From: Kribbella capetownensis
GTDB lineage: Bacteria; Actinomycetota; Actinomycetes; Propionibacteriales; Kribbellaceae
Length of the DNA: 64,000 bases
Assembly: GCF_004331485.1 (NCBI RefSeq)
Contig: NZ_SJKD01000003.1
Span: 496,001-560,000 of the forward strand
Reading direction: 5' to 3'
Each line of letters starts with the position of its first letter. Position 1 is the stretch's first letter. Of the stretch, positions 55,716-64,000 are shown piece by piece. Position numbers and translations under genes: made by a program. The notes under the pieces were generated by a model, which was given only the letters and a program-made list of their open reading frames with translations, searched no databases and was not told the DNA's origin.

Positions 55716-57017
55716 CTACTGGTAACAGGGCTTGGTGAACTGGTACTTCTCGGCCGTCTTGCCGGTGAAGAAGTCCTTCTCCACCTTCACGCCGGTCGGC
55801 GCCGACGGGTCCACCTTGGAGATGATGCTGCTCCGGAACACCCGCTCGTCCGGCGTACCGCCGAACTTGCCGGCCTCCGCGGGCAGCATCCCCTCGTAGT
55901 CCACGGTCTCCAGCGACTTCACCGCGGCCAGCAACCCGGCGCGGGTGAGGTCCTTGGAGTCGACGGCCTTCTGCAGGGCCGCCTTCATCGGGTACGACCA
56001 GACCCAGCCGGCCGTGTAGCCGTCGTTCGGCGCGGCCTTGAACATCGCCTGGTCCAGCGCCCCGGCCAGCGCCTTGTGCCCCGGGGTGTCGGTGCCGTAC
56101 GGCGCCCATGGTCCGGACTGCCGGTAGAGCGCGGTCAACGCGGGAGCGGCCGGGCTCTTCAGCAACGCCGCGTTCCAGGTGGGGCTGGTGCCGATGAACT
56201 GCCCCTTGAACCCGTTCTGGGCCGCTCCGCCGACGATCGTCGCCGCCTCGGTCGGGCCGGTCGACACGATGACCAGATCGGGCTTGGCCGCGAGCAGCTT
56301 CTGCACCGCCGCCCCCTGGTTCTCCTGGCCCGGCGCGGTCGGGATGTCGGTGAACGTCATCCCGTTGGCCTCGGCCGCGAGCTTGGTCCCGGCGGCGGCG
56401 TCGTCACCGTAGTCGCCCGGGAAGTGCACCGCGGCGACGGTCTTGGCCTTCAACGTCTCCGCCCCGAAGTCGACCGAGTTCATCGACTCGAAGCAGTAGT
56501 TCGTGCCCGACTCGAGGATGACGTCCTCGAACGCCCAGGCCGACGTCCACGACGCCGGTACGCTGACCACGTTGCTGGACTTCAGGTCGCCGAGGATGGC
56601 GGCCGTGGTCGGTGAACCGAGCGTCTGGGCCAGTCCCAGGACGTCGGGCTTGATCTCGGCGTACACCTCGTTGTGGGTCTGCGGGTTGTACTTGTTGTCC
56701 TTGACGAACTTCGTCACGTCGACCTCGAAGTCGCCGATCCCACCGGCCTTGTTGACCCGCTTCCAGAAGGCCTTCTGGGCCTCGGTGATCGGTACGCCGA
56801 GCGCCTTGAACGGCCCCTCGGTCAGGTCCGAGATCGACCCGAGGTAGATGCAGCCCTTGGCCGCGTCGACCGCGCCCGGGCACGGCTCGCTGGTGACCCC
56901 GACGTCGAACTTGACGCCCGAACCACCCTCCTGGGTCTCCGGGGCGTCGTTGCGGCACCCCACCAGCGCGGCCATCGCCGTTACCAGCGCGATGGCGATT
57001 CCCTTCCGAACGCTCAT
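55716..57017 (-). CDS. branched-chain-amino-acid-type ABC substrate-binding lipoprotein
   Basis: The 433-residue Leu/Ile/Val-type periplasmic-binding-fold lipoprotein has lipobox 'LVGC' with Cys21. The fold is seen in 'IYLGSISDLTEGPFKALGVP', 'GDLKSSNVVSVPASWTSAWA' and 'FPGDYGDDAAAGTKLAAEAN'. The ligand may be an amino acid, amide, or aromatic/fatty acid given the embedded acyl-CoA synthetase. ATG 57017 has AAGGAG 6 nt upstream. It is the last gene of the operon, 45 nt after livM. Confidence 0.87.
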   Translation of the reverse strand: MSVRKGIAIALVTAMAALVGCRNDAPETQEGGSGVKFDVGVTSEPCPGAVDAAKGCIYLGSISDLTEGPFKALGVPITEAQKAFWKRVNKAGGIGDFEVDVTKFVKDNKYNPQTHNEVYAEIKPDVLGLAQTLGSPTTAAILGDLKSSNVVSVPASWTSAWAFEDVILESGTNYCFESMNSVDFGAETLKAKTVAAVHFPGDYGDDAAAGTKLAAEANGMTFTDIPTAPGQENQGAAVQKLLAAKPDLVIVSTGPTEAATIVGGAAQNGFKGQFIGTSPTWNAALLKSPAAPALTALYRQSGPWAPYGTDTPGHKALAGALDQAMFKAAPNDGYTAGWVWSYPMKAALQKAVDSKDLTRAGLLAAVKSLETVDYEGMLPAEAGKFGGTPDERVFRSSIISKVDPSAPTGVKVEKDFFTGKTAEKYQFTKPCYQ

Positions 57018-57062
57018 CGATACTCCTTCTCCGGCCGATCGGTGGCCCCAGGGCACGCGGGG

Positions 57063-58178
57063 TCAGTGCGAGAACGGCCACGACTTCCAGTAGGTGCGCA
57101 GCCGGTTCCAGATCCCGAACAGCCCACGCGGTTCGAAGATCAGGAAGCCGATGATCAACAGGCCGTACAGAATCGTCTCGACCTGGAAGACCGTGATGCC
57201 CCCGGAGCCGGAGCTGCTGCTGATGAACGGCAGCACGGCCGGAAGCTCGCGGGTGACCCGCGGTAGCAGCGTGATGAACAACGCGCCGAGCACCGATCCG
57301 GAGATGGTGGCGACGCCGCCGATCAGGATCATCGCGATGTACTGCACCGACAACGCGAGGTTGAAGGACCCGGGCTCGACGAACCCGATCATCACGTACA
57401 GCAGCGCGCCCGCGACGCCGGCGTAGAACGACGACACCGCGAACGCGATCAGCTTGTACCGGGTCACGTCGACGCCGATCACCTCGGCAGCCAGATCCCG
57501 GTCCCGGACCGCGGCCAGCGCCCGGCCGACCCTGGACCGGACGAGATTGCGGGCCAGTACGCCGAAGATCACCAGCAGCACGAGCATCAGCAGATAGAGC
57601 TTCTGTGCCTTCGTGAACACCTCCCCGTCGACCGCGAACTGGATCCCGAACAACTCCGGTACGGCGGCCGGACGGCCGACCCCGACTCCCCCGGTGAGGT
57701 GCTTCCAGTGCTTGAAGATGTGTTCCCCGATGAACACCAGGCCGAGCGTCACCACCGCCAGGTACAACCCGCGCAACCGGGCCGCCAACGGCGAGACGAT
57801 CAGCCCGGCCAGACCGGCGACCAGACCGGCGCCGAGCAACCAGATCGGCACCGAGGTGATCCCGAAGCCGATCAGCCGGGTGCTGTCCGGATCACCCGAG
57901 ATCGCCGCCGCGGTGTAGGCGCCGATCCCCAGGAAGAACGCGTGCCCGAGCGATACCTGCCCGCCGTACCCGGTGACGATGTTCAGGCCGATGGCACCGA
58001 TCGAGGCGACACACGCAGTGGCCAGTACGACGAGCAGGTCGTCGGTGAGCAGGAACGGCAGGGCCACCGCGCCGATCGCCAGCACCAAGGTCCAGCCGCG
58101 CTTCGCCGAGGTGTTGAGCAACGCCATGTCCTGCCCGTAGGACAGGTAGAGCAGAGGCCGTCCGGTGCGCGCGGTCAT
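57063..58178 (-). CDS. livM: LivM-type ABC permease
   Basis: The 371-residue permease has about 9-10 helices. Conserved segments are 'IGLNIVTGYGGQVSLGHAFF' (about 64-83), 'GLYLAVVTLGLVFIGEHI' and 'SRVGRALAAVRDRDLAAEVI', plus 'GGVATISGSVLGALFI'. ATG 58178 overlaps the livH stop by 4 bp. Substrate specificity is not evident. Confidence 0.88.
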   Translation of the reverse strand: MTARTGRPLLYLSYGQDMALLNTSAKRGWTLVLAIGAVALPFLLTDDLLVVLATACVASIGAIGLNIVTGYGGQVSLGHAFFLGIGAYTAAAISGDPDSTRLIGFGITSVPIWLLGAGLVAGLAGLIVSPLAARLRGLYLAVVTLGLVFIGEHIFKHWKHLTGGVGVGRPAAVPELFGIQFAVDGEVFTKAQKLYLLMLVLLVIFGVLARNLVRSRVGRALAAVRDRDLAAEVIGVDVTRYKLIAFAVSSFYAGVAGALLYVMIGFVEPGSFNLALSVQYIAMILIGGVATISGSVLGALFITLLPRVTRELPAVLPFISSSSGSGGITVFQVETILYGLLIIGFLIFEPRGLFGIWNRLRTYWKSWPFSH

Positions 58179-59062
58179 ATCCGCTCCACTTCCTTGGTCC
58201 CGAACAGGCCGTACGGTCTGACCAGCAGGACGAGCAGCATCAGCAGGTACGGCACAACCAGGAAGAAGTCGCCGCCGAAGATCGGGTGCAGGTCGCCGCC
58301 GTAGCTGCCGACGAGCGCCTCGACCACGCCGATCGAGAGTCCGGCGACCACCGCTCCACCGAGCGAGTCGAGACCACCGAGAATGATCACCGGCAGAGCC
58401 TTGAGGGCGGTCAGCCAAAGGTTCTGCTCGAGTCCGATGCCGGTCGACAGGAACACACCGGCCAGTCCGGCGAGGGCCGCCGCGAGCGCCCATGACAGCG
58501 AGAACACCCGCCCGACCGAGACGCCCTGCGCGAGCGCGACCTCCTGGTCCGACGACGCGGCCCGCATCGCCAGCCCGGTCCGCGACCAGCGGTAGAAGGC
58601 GAACAGCGCGGCGACCACGATCAGCGTCGTCACCAACGTCGCCAGGTGCCGCTGATCGACCTTCACCCCCAGTACGTCGACCTGCTGCAGACCCCACGGG
58701 TCGCCCATCTGACGGATGTCCAGACCGATGAACGCGTTCACCACCGTGCGGACCACGATGTCGACGCCCAGGGTGATGATCGCGATCACGAACACCGGTT
58801 TGCCGATCATCGGCCGCAGCGCCAGCCGCTCCACGCCGGCCCCGAGCAGCGCGGTCAGCAGCAGCGCGACCACGACGGCGAGGAAGAAGTTCATCGACAG
58901 CACGAAGTAGCTGACCAGTAGGGCGCCGGCCATCATGAAGGCCGGCTGGGCGAAGCTGATCACTCGCATCGACTTGTAGACGATGACGAATCCCAGTGCC
59001 AGCAGGGCATAGATCGACCCGTTGCCGAGTCCACGGACCACTGTGGCGACGAATTCGTTCAC
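58175..59062 (-). CDS. livH: LivH-type ABC permease
   Basis: The 295-residue permease begins 'MNEFVATVVRGLGNGSIYAL', typical of LivH, with 'RTGLAMRAASSDQEVALAQG' and 'PVIILGGLDSLGGAVVAG' later. GTG 59062 overlaps the acyl-CoA synthetase stop (GTGA), so both are translated together. Confidence 0.88.
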   Translation of the reverse strand: MNEFVATVVRGLGNGSIYALLALGFVIVYKSMRVISFAQPAFMMAGALLVSYFVLSMNFFLAVVVALLLTALLGAGVERLALRPMIGKPVFVIAIITLGVDIVVRTVVNAFIGLDIRQMGDPWGLQQVDVLGVKVDQRHLATLVTTLIVVAALFAFYRWSRTGLAMRAASSDQEVALAQGVSVGRVFSLSWALAAALAGLAGVFLSTGIGLEQNLWLTALKALPVIILGGLDSLGGAVVAGLSIGVVEALVGSYGGDLHPIFGGDFFLVVPYLLMLLVLLVRPYGLFGTKEVERI

Positions 59063-60915
59063 CGGGCATCACCCGCGTACATGGACTCGACCAGGTCGGC
59101 GAACGAGTTCGTGACGGCGCTGCGCTTGAGTTTCTGGGTCGCGGTCAGCTCGCCGTCCTCGTGATCCAGCAACTTCGGCAGCAGCCGGAACGACCGGACC
59201 TGCTCGACGGTGGCGAACCGGACGTTCACCTCGTCCACGACGGTCTGCACCAACGCGATCACCTCAGGCTTCGCGGACAGATCGCCGTACGTCGAATAGG
59301 GCAACCGGTGCAGTTGGGCCCAGTGGCCGACCGTGTCCGGTTCGATGCCGATCAGCGCGGCGAGGAACCTGCGGCGATCGCCGACCACGAGCGCCTCCTT
59401 GATGTACGGCGAGGCCTTCAGTGCGTTCTCGATCTCCGACGGCGCGACGTTCTTGCCGCCCGCGGTGATGATGATGTCCTTCATCCGGTCGGTGATGCGC
59501 AGGTGCGTGCCGTCGACCCACTCCCCCACGTCGCCGGTGTGCAGCCAGCCGTCCGGCTCGATCACGCCGGCGGTCGCGTCCGGGTCGTGCCAGTAGCCGG
59601 CGAACGTGCCCGGGTGCCGAGTCAGGATCTCGCCGGTGCTCTCGTCGATCCGCACCTCGACGCCATCGTGCGGCTCGCCGACCGTCCCGACCTTGACCCG
59701 GCCTGGCCGGTTCGCGGTCGCCACCGCGGTGTTCTCGGTCATGCCGTACACCTCGTGCATCGGCAGGCCGAGGCCCATGAAGAACCGCAGTACCTCGGGT
59801 GCGATCGGCGCGGCACCGGAGGCGGCGTACCGGACCTTGCGCAGGCCGAGCCGGTCCTTCAGTGCCCGGTAGCAGAACAGCCATCCGACGGCGTAGACCG
59901 CTCGGGACGCAGCAGTATGACGACCTCCGTTGGCCGCCAGTACGTCGCCGATCCAGTCGGCGCGGCGTAACCAGAAGCCACCGATCGCGCGTTTCACCGG
60001 ATCGGCGGACTCGACCCGGATCTGCACCCCGGCCGCGATCTTCTCCCAGATCCGGGGTACGCCGAACAGGACGGTCGGCTGGACCTCGTGCAGGTTGGTA
60101 GCGACGGTCTCGATGGACTCGGCGAAGTGCACGCAGACACCGGCGCCGGCGCCGAACCAACCGCTGAAGATCCGTTCGGCGACATGGCACAACGGCAAGT
60201 AGGACAACACGCTGTCGCGGGGCGACGGTGGTGGTGCGGTGAAGCCGCCGCGCTCGATCAGTTCCTGGATGGCGAAGTCGACGTTCGCCGCTGTGAGCAT
60301 CACGCCCTTCGGCGGGCCGGTGGTGCCGGAGGTGTAGATCAGCGTGACCACGTCATCCGCTCGCGACTCGTCCATGCGCTGGGTCACTGCCTGCGGGTGC
60401 GCCTGTCGATGCTTCTCGCCGAGGGCCAGGAAGTCGGGCCAGGCGAGCAGCCGCGGGTCGTCGTACCGGTTCCGGATCCCGCGGGGTTCGACGTACACGA
60501 TGTGCGTCAGGTCGGGCAGGTCGTCGACGGCCACGGCTTTGTCGACCTGTTCCTGGTCCTCGGCGATCAAGACCTTCGCGCCCGAGTGGCGGAGCAGGTG
60601 GCCCACCTCGGCGACCGGGTTCGTCGGATAGAGACCGACCGTGGCGGCGCGGACGGCGACCGTACCGACGTCGGTGTAGAGCCACTCGCGCCGGTTCTCT
60701 GAATGGATCGCGACCCGGTCGCCCGGTTCGATGCCGAGGGCAAGCAAGCCGTGACCGACCAGCTCCGCGGTGTCCCAGTACCCCTGCCAGCTGACCTGCT
60801 GCCAGATGCCCAGATCCTTTTCCCGCAAGGCGATCAGGTCCGGCGACGCGACGGCACGATCCCGTACCCGGGTGGCGATCGTCGCCATCGTGACCGGAGC
60901 CGCGACCGTGGTCAT
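59059..60915 (-). CDS. AMP-binding long-chain fatty acid-CoA ligase-like enzyme
   Basis: The 618-residue ANL-superfamily ligase has the P-loop 'LIYTSGTTGPPKGVML' (about 192), 'EVYGMTENTAVATANRPG', 'GWLHTGDVGEWVDGTHLRIT' and C-terminal 'DIIITAGGKNVAPSEIE'. It resembles FadD15-type long-chain acyl-CoA synthetases. It sits between livG and livH with 4-bp overlaps on both sides, implying that the imported carboxylate is activated to its CoA ester. Confidence 0.88.
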   Translation of the reverse strand: MTTVAAPVTMATIATRVRDRAVASPDLIALREKDLGIWQQVSWQGYWDTAELVGHGLLALGIEPGDRVAIHSENRREWLYTDVGTVAVRAATVGLYPTNPVAEVGHLLRHSGAKVLIAEDQEQVDKAVAVDDLPDLTHIVYVEPRGIRNRYDDPRLLAWPDFLALGEKHRQAHPQAVTQRMDESRADDVVTLIYTSGTTGPPKGVMLTAANVDFAIQELIERGGFTAPPPSPRDSVLSYLPLCHVAERIFSGWFGAGAGVCVHFAESIETVATNLHEVQPTVLFGVPRIWEKIAAGVQIRVESADPVKRAIGGFWLRRADWIGDVLAANGGRHTAASRAVYAVGWLFCYRALKDRLGLRKVRYAASGAAPIAPEVLRFFMGLGLPMHEVYGMTENTAVATANRPGRVKVGTVGEPHDGVEVRIDESTGEILTRHPGTFAGYWHDPDATAGVIEPDGWLHTGDVGEWVDGTHLRITDRMKDIIITAGGKNVAPSEIENALKASPYIKEALVVGDRRRFLAALIGIEPDTVGHWAQLHRLPYSTYGDLSAKPEVIALVQTVVDEVNVRFATVEQVRSFRLLPKLLDHEDGELTATQKLKRSAVTNSFADLVESMYAGDAR

Positions 60916-61736
60916 GACCGCTCCACCACCCGGTGTTCCTCACCCAGGTAGGCCCGGACCACATCGGGGTCGGTGGCCACCTCCTTCGGCGTACCGGTGC
61001 GGATCGGCCGGCCGAAGTCGATCACCATGATCCGGTCGGCCAGATCCATCACCAGGCCCATGTCGTGCTCGACCATCACCATCGGCAGCCCGAGTTCGTC
61101 GCGGATGTCGAGGATGAACCGGGCCATGTCCTCGGTCTCCTCCAGGTTCATCCCGGCGACCGGCTCGTCCAGCAGCAACAGCTTCGGTTGCGAGGCCAGC
61201 GCCCGGCCGAGCTCGACCCGCTTCTGTACGCCGTACGGCAGCAGGCCGACCGGGAGTCGCCGCCACTGCGCCAGCTCGAGGAAGTCGACGATCTCCTCGA
61301 CCGCCTCCCGGTTGGCCAGTTCGTTGCGACGGGCCTTGCCGATCCACCCGAGGGCCGCGAGGACGCCGTACGGGTGATGGAGGTGCCGGCCGAGCATCAG
61401 GTTGTCCAGCACGGTCAGGTTCGAGAACAGTTCGATGTTCTGGAAGGTCCGGGCGATGCCGAGCCGCGCGATCGTGTGCGGCCGGCGCCCGATCAGGTCC
61501 TCGTCACCGAACCGGACGGTGCCACGCTGCGGCCGGTAGACGCCGGACAGGACGTTGAAGATCGAGGTCTTGCCGGCGCCGTTGGGTCCGATCACCGCGA
61601 ACAGTTCGCCCGGATCCACCTGGAAGGTCACACCGTTGAGAGCGGTCACCCCGTCGAACCCGAGCACGACGTCCTCGAAGTTGAGCACCGGTGCCGCGCG
61701 CGTGGTTTCTCCCGGCCTGGCCTCCGTCGCGGTCAT
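60912..61736 (-). CDS. livG: LivG-type ABC ATPase
   Basis: The 274-residue ATPase has Walker A 'GPNGAGKTS', 'GIARTFQNIELFSNLTVLDN', a divergent signature 'LLPYGVQKRVELGRALA', Walker B 'LLLLDEPVAGMN', and LivG-specific 'MVMVEHDMGLVMDLADRIMV'. ATG 61736 overlaps the livF stop (ATGA). Confidence 0.88.
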   Translation of the reverse strand: MTATEARPGETTRAAPVLNFEDVVLGFDGVTALNGVTFQVDPGELFAVIGPNGAGKTSIFNVLSGVYRPQRGTVRFGDEDLIGRRPHTIARLGIARTFQNIELFSNLTVLDNLMLGRHLHHPYGVLAALGWIGKARRNELANREAVEEIVDFLELAQWRRLPVGLLPYGVQKRVELGRALASQPKLLLLDEPVAGMNLEETEDMARFILDIRDELGLPMVMVEHDMGLVMDLADRIMVIDFGRPIRTGTPKEVATDPDVVRAYLGEEHRVVERS

Positions 61737-62518
61737 GACAACCACCGCTTCCGGCGGCGGTAGTGCTTCACGTCGCGGAAGGACTTCGCCGAGCCTTCCG
61801 CGCCGAGGCCCAGATAGAACTCGCGGACGTCGCCGTCGGCGAGCAGATCGGCCGCGGGCTTGTCCATCACCATCGCGCCGTTCTCCAGCACGTAGCCGTG
61901 CTCGGCGATCGACAGCGCCATCGCCGCGTTCTGCTCGACCAGGAGCACGGTGGTGCCGTCCTGGTTGATCTGCACGATCACGTCCCGGATCTGATGCACG
62001 ATCATCGGCGCCAGGCCGAGGCTCGGCTCGTCCAGCAGCAGGTACTTCGGATCGGACATCAGCGCCCGGCCGATCGCCAGCATCTGCTGCTCGCCACCGG
62101 ACAGGTAGCCGGCCAGCGAGCGACGCCGATCGGCCAGCACCGGGAATAGTTGGTAGGTCCGGTCCAGATTGCTCCGGATCGAGCGCGGGCTGACGTGTCC
62201 CCCGATCCGCAGGTTGTCCTCGACGGTCAGGTCGGACAGGATCCGCCGCCCCTCCATCACCTGTTTGATGCCCAGGGCAGCGATCCGGCTGGCGCCGTAG
62301 GAATGGATCGGCTCACCGTCGAGAGTGATCGAGCCGCGCCGGACCTCGCCGTCATGGACGTCGAGCAGGCCGGACAGCGCGCGCAGCAGGGTCGACTTGC
62401 CGGCGCCGTTCGCCCCCAGCAGGGCGACGATCCGTCCCTGCGGGACCTCGAGGCCGACGCCCCGCAGCACCAGCATCACGTCGTCGTAGACGACCTCGAG
62501 GTTCTTCGCCGCCAGCAC
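61733..62518 (-). CDS. livF: LivF-type ABC ATPase
   Basis: The 261-residue ATPase has Walker A 'GANGAGKST', signature 'LSGGEQQMLAIGRALM', Walker B 'LLLDEPSLGLAP' and 'TVLLVEQNAAMALSIAEHGY', with a longer C-terminal tail than usual ('FRDVKHYRRRKRW'). I choose GTG 62518 (GGGAGG about 4-5 nt upstream) over TTG 62548. It is first in the operon livF-livG-ligase-livH-livM-SBP. Confidence 0.87.
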   Translation of the reverse strand: MLAAKNLEVVYDDVMLVLRGVGLEVPQGRIVALLGANGAGKSTLLRALSGLLDVHDGEVRRGSITLDGEPIHSYGASRIAALGIKQVMEGRRILSDLTVEDNLRIGGHVSPRSIRSNLDRTYQLFPVLADRRRSLAGYLSGGEQQMLAIGRALMSDPKYLLLDEPSLGLAPMIVHQIRDVIVQINQDGTTVLLVEQNAAMALSIAEHGYVLENGAMVMDKPAADLLADGDVREFYLGLGAEGSAKSFRDVKHYRRRKRWLS

Positions 62519-62707
62519 CCGGCCTCCCGGATCCCCGATGGTTCGCAACCGCTCTGGCGAGTGAGTGTGACACCACCGCTGACATCCGTGAAGGCCTGGC
62601 AGCCCGGAAATCGGACACTGTGACCCAAACCGTGATCCCCGGTCAGGAGTAAAACCAGCTATGCAACTGGTATTGCGCCGCCGATCCGCTGCGGGTGCGC
62701 TTCCTCG
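62519..62707 (-). promoter_or_regulatory. promoter region of the liv-fadD operon
   Basis: This 189-nt gap follows gadB on the same strand. It contains TGTGACACC (62566-62574), close to the TGTGACACTT arm at paaA, and a second TGTGAC at 62619-62624. I find no clear -35/-10 pair and no strong terminator for gadB. Confidence 0.3.
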
Positions 62708-64000
62708 TCAGTGATGGAAGCCGGCGGGCGCCCGCTCCGGTGGCATCGGAGCCACCAGCCCGTCGAGCCAGTCGACCGCGACCCGCAGGTCGCGCAGGAA
62801 CAACTCGGCCATGTCGTGACTGAACCCGTTCCGCACGACCACGCGCAGGACGACCAGATCCTCCCGGTTCGGGGGCATCGTGTACGCCGGCACCAGCCAG
62901 CCCCGCTCGCGCAGCTTCCGGGACACGTCGTACGCGGTGTACTTCGTGACACCGTCGGCCATCCGGAACGCGAACACCGGCAGGTCCCGACCGTCCGAGA
63001 CCAGCTCGAACTCGGGCATCTTGTTGATCGCGTCGCTGAGGTGTACGGCGACGTCCTGGCAGGTCTGCTGGATCCGCCGGTAGCCGTCCCGGCCGAGCCG
63101 GAGGAACTGGAAGTACTGCAGCAGCACCTGCGCACCGGGCCGGGAGAAGTTCAGCGCGAACGTCGGCATGTCCCCGCCCAGGTAGTTCACCTTGAAGACC
63201 AGTTCCTCGGGCAGGTTCGCGCTGTGCCGCCACAGCACCCAGCCGACGCCCGGATAGACCAGCCCGTACTTATGACCGGACGCCTGGATCGAGGCGACCC
63301 GGGGCAGCCGGAAGTCCCAGGCCAGATCGGGCTGGATGAACGGAGCCACGAAACCACCGGAGGCCGCGTCGACGTGCACCGGCACGGACAAGCCGGTCCG
63401 CTCCTCCAGGTCGTCCAGTGCGGCGCAGATCTCCGCGACCGGCTCGTAGCTGCCTTCCATCGTCGAGCCGAGCACCGCGACGACGCCGATGGTGTTCTCG
63501 TCCACGGCGCGAACGGCCCGGTCGGCGGTCAGGTAGAGGTTGTCGCCCTCGAGCGGCACGTACCGCGGCTCGACGTCCCAGTACTCGGCGAACTTCTCCC
63601 ACACGACCTGCACGTTCTGGCCCATCACGAGGTTGGGCCGGTCGGTGGGCAGACCCGCGGCGCGGCGGGCATGCTGCCAGCGCCGTTTGAGGGCGAGTCC
63701 GCCCAGCATGCAGCCCTCCGAGCTACCCGTCGTCGACGTCCCGATCGCGTCGGCCGTGTCGGGCGCGTTCCACAGGTCGGCCAGCATCAGCACGCAGCGG
63801 CTCTCGATCTCCGCCGTCTGCGGGTACTCGTCCTTGTCGACCATGTTCTTGTCGACCGTCTCGGCGTACAGCCGGTCCGCCTCGTCGTCCATCCACGTGG
63901 TCACGAACGTGGCCAGGTTGAACCGGGCGTTGCCGTCCAGCATGACCTCGTCCCGGACGATCTGGTACGCCGACTGCGGCAGCATCTCGTCGCCCGGCAT
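62708..64000 (-). CDS. gadB: glutamate decarboxylase, 5' end beyond the window
   Basis: PLP-dependent GAD converts glutamate to GABA and consumes a proton. The visible 430 residues include 'LDGNARFNLATFVTTWMDDE', 'DKNMVDKDEYPQTAEIESRC', 'GSSEGCMLGG', 'VHVDAASGGFVAPF' (about 208-221) and the Schiff-base lysine in 'ASGHKYGLVYPG' (Lys244 of the visible part). About 30-40 N-terminal residues are expected beyond 64000. It ends 'APAGFHH'. No gadC antiporter is next to it. Confidence 0.93.
   Translation of the reverse strand: MPGDEMLPQSAYQIVRDEVMLDGNARFNLATFVTTWMDDEADRLYAETVDKNMVDKDEYPQTAEIESRCVLMLADLWNAPDTADAIGTSTTGSSEGCMLGGLALKRRWQHARRAAGLPTDRPNLVMGQNVQVVWEKFAEYWDVEPRYVPLEGDNLYLTADRAVRAVDENTIGVVAVLGSTMEGSYEPVAEICAALDDLEERTGLSVPVHVDAASGGFVAPFIQPDLAWDFRLPRVASIQASGHKYGLVYPGVGWVLWRHSANLPEELVFKVNYLGGDMPTFALNFSRPGAQVLLQYFQFLRLGRDGYRRIQQTCQDVAVHLSDAINKMPEFELVSDGRDLPVFAFRMADGVTKYTAYDVSRKLRERGWLVPAYTMPPNREDLVVLRVVVRNGFSHDMAELFLRDLRVAVDWLDGLVAPMPPERAPAGFHH

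Overview
The window is chromosomal DNA from a high-GC actinomycete. Coding GC is around 70%, and GTG starts, 4-bp ATGA/GTGA overlaps, Tat and lipoprotein signals and apparently leaderless promoters are common. The backbone rimP-nusA-ylxR-infB-rbfA-truB...ribF-rpsO-pnp-M16 protease...dapB...dapA, read on the minus strand, is the classic actinobacterial translation/RNA-decay/lysine locus. A Nocardioides/Kribbella-like organism is my best guess, but I cannot verify the genus. I recognised no tRNA, rRNA, CRISPR array or insertion sequence.

Layout. 1-3.4 kb: 5' part of dapA, a small membrane protein, a YdjM-like membrane hydrolase, and argG with an ARG-box/leaderless promoter. 3.45-3.54 kb: long nested inverted repeat. 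3.6-7.2 kb: paaABCDE (phenylacetyl-CoA epoxidase) on the minus strand. 7.3-12.1 kb: DUF418 membrane protein, GNAT, DinB-like protein, secreted alpha/beta-hydrolase peptidase, then about 450 nt of structured non-coding DNA ending in an intrinsic terminator. 12.1-18 kb: large XRE/NB-ARC/TPR regulator, small TPR membrane protein, dapB, polytopic GT-C-like protein. 18-23.9 kb: five-gene oligopeptide ABC transporter plus a coupled GNAT. 24-30 kb: MocR regulator/MFS divergent pair, ABC exporter, FAD oxidase. 30-45 kb: M16 protease, pnp, rpsO, ribF, (SGNH esterase, sirtuin, luciferase-like), truB, rbfA, infB, ylxR, nusA, rimP. 45.1-46.1 kb: two coupled DUF4439/ferritin-like genes.

46.1-54.2 kb is the most interesting part: a compact plus-strand biosynthetic operon with its own promoter and a 17-bp terminator. 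It encodes a cupin, a stand-alone MetRS-like protein with an apparent +1 frameshift near its end, a natural fusion of a DAO-type FAD oxidoreductase with a lysine/ornithine N-hydroxylase, a 48-residue coupled mini-ORF, two ATP-grasp ligases and an MFS exporter. The first three are the enzyme set known to build an N-N bond from N6-hydroxylysine and glycine (hydrazinoacetate formation, as in s56-p1 and triacsin biosynthesis), but rearranged: cupin and MetRS-like domain are split, and the two flavoproteins are fused. The ATP-grasp enzymes suggest a peptide-like hydrazine product.

54.2-64 kb: Tat-exported PhoX behind a PHO box, a liv-type ABC operon with an embedded fatty-acyl-CoA synthetase, and a glutamate decarboxylase cut by the window end.
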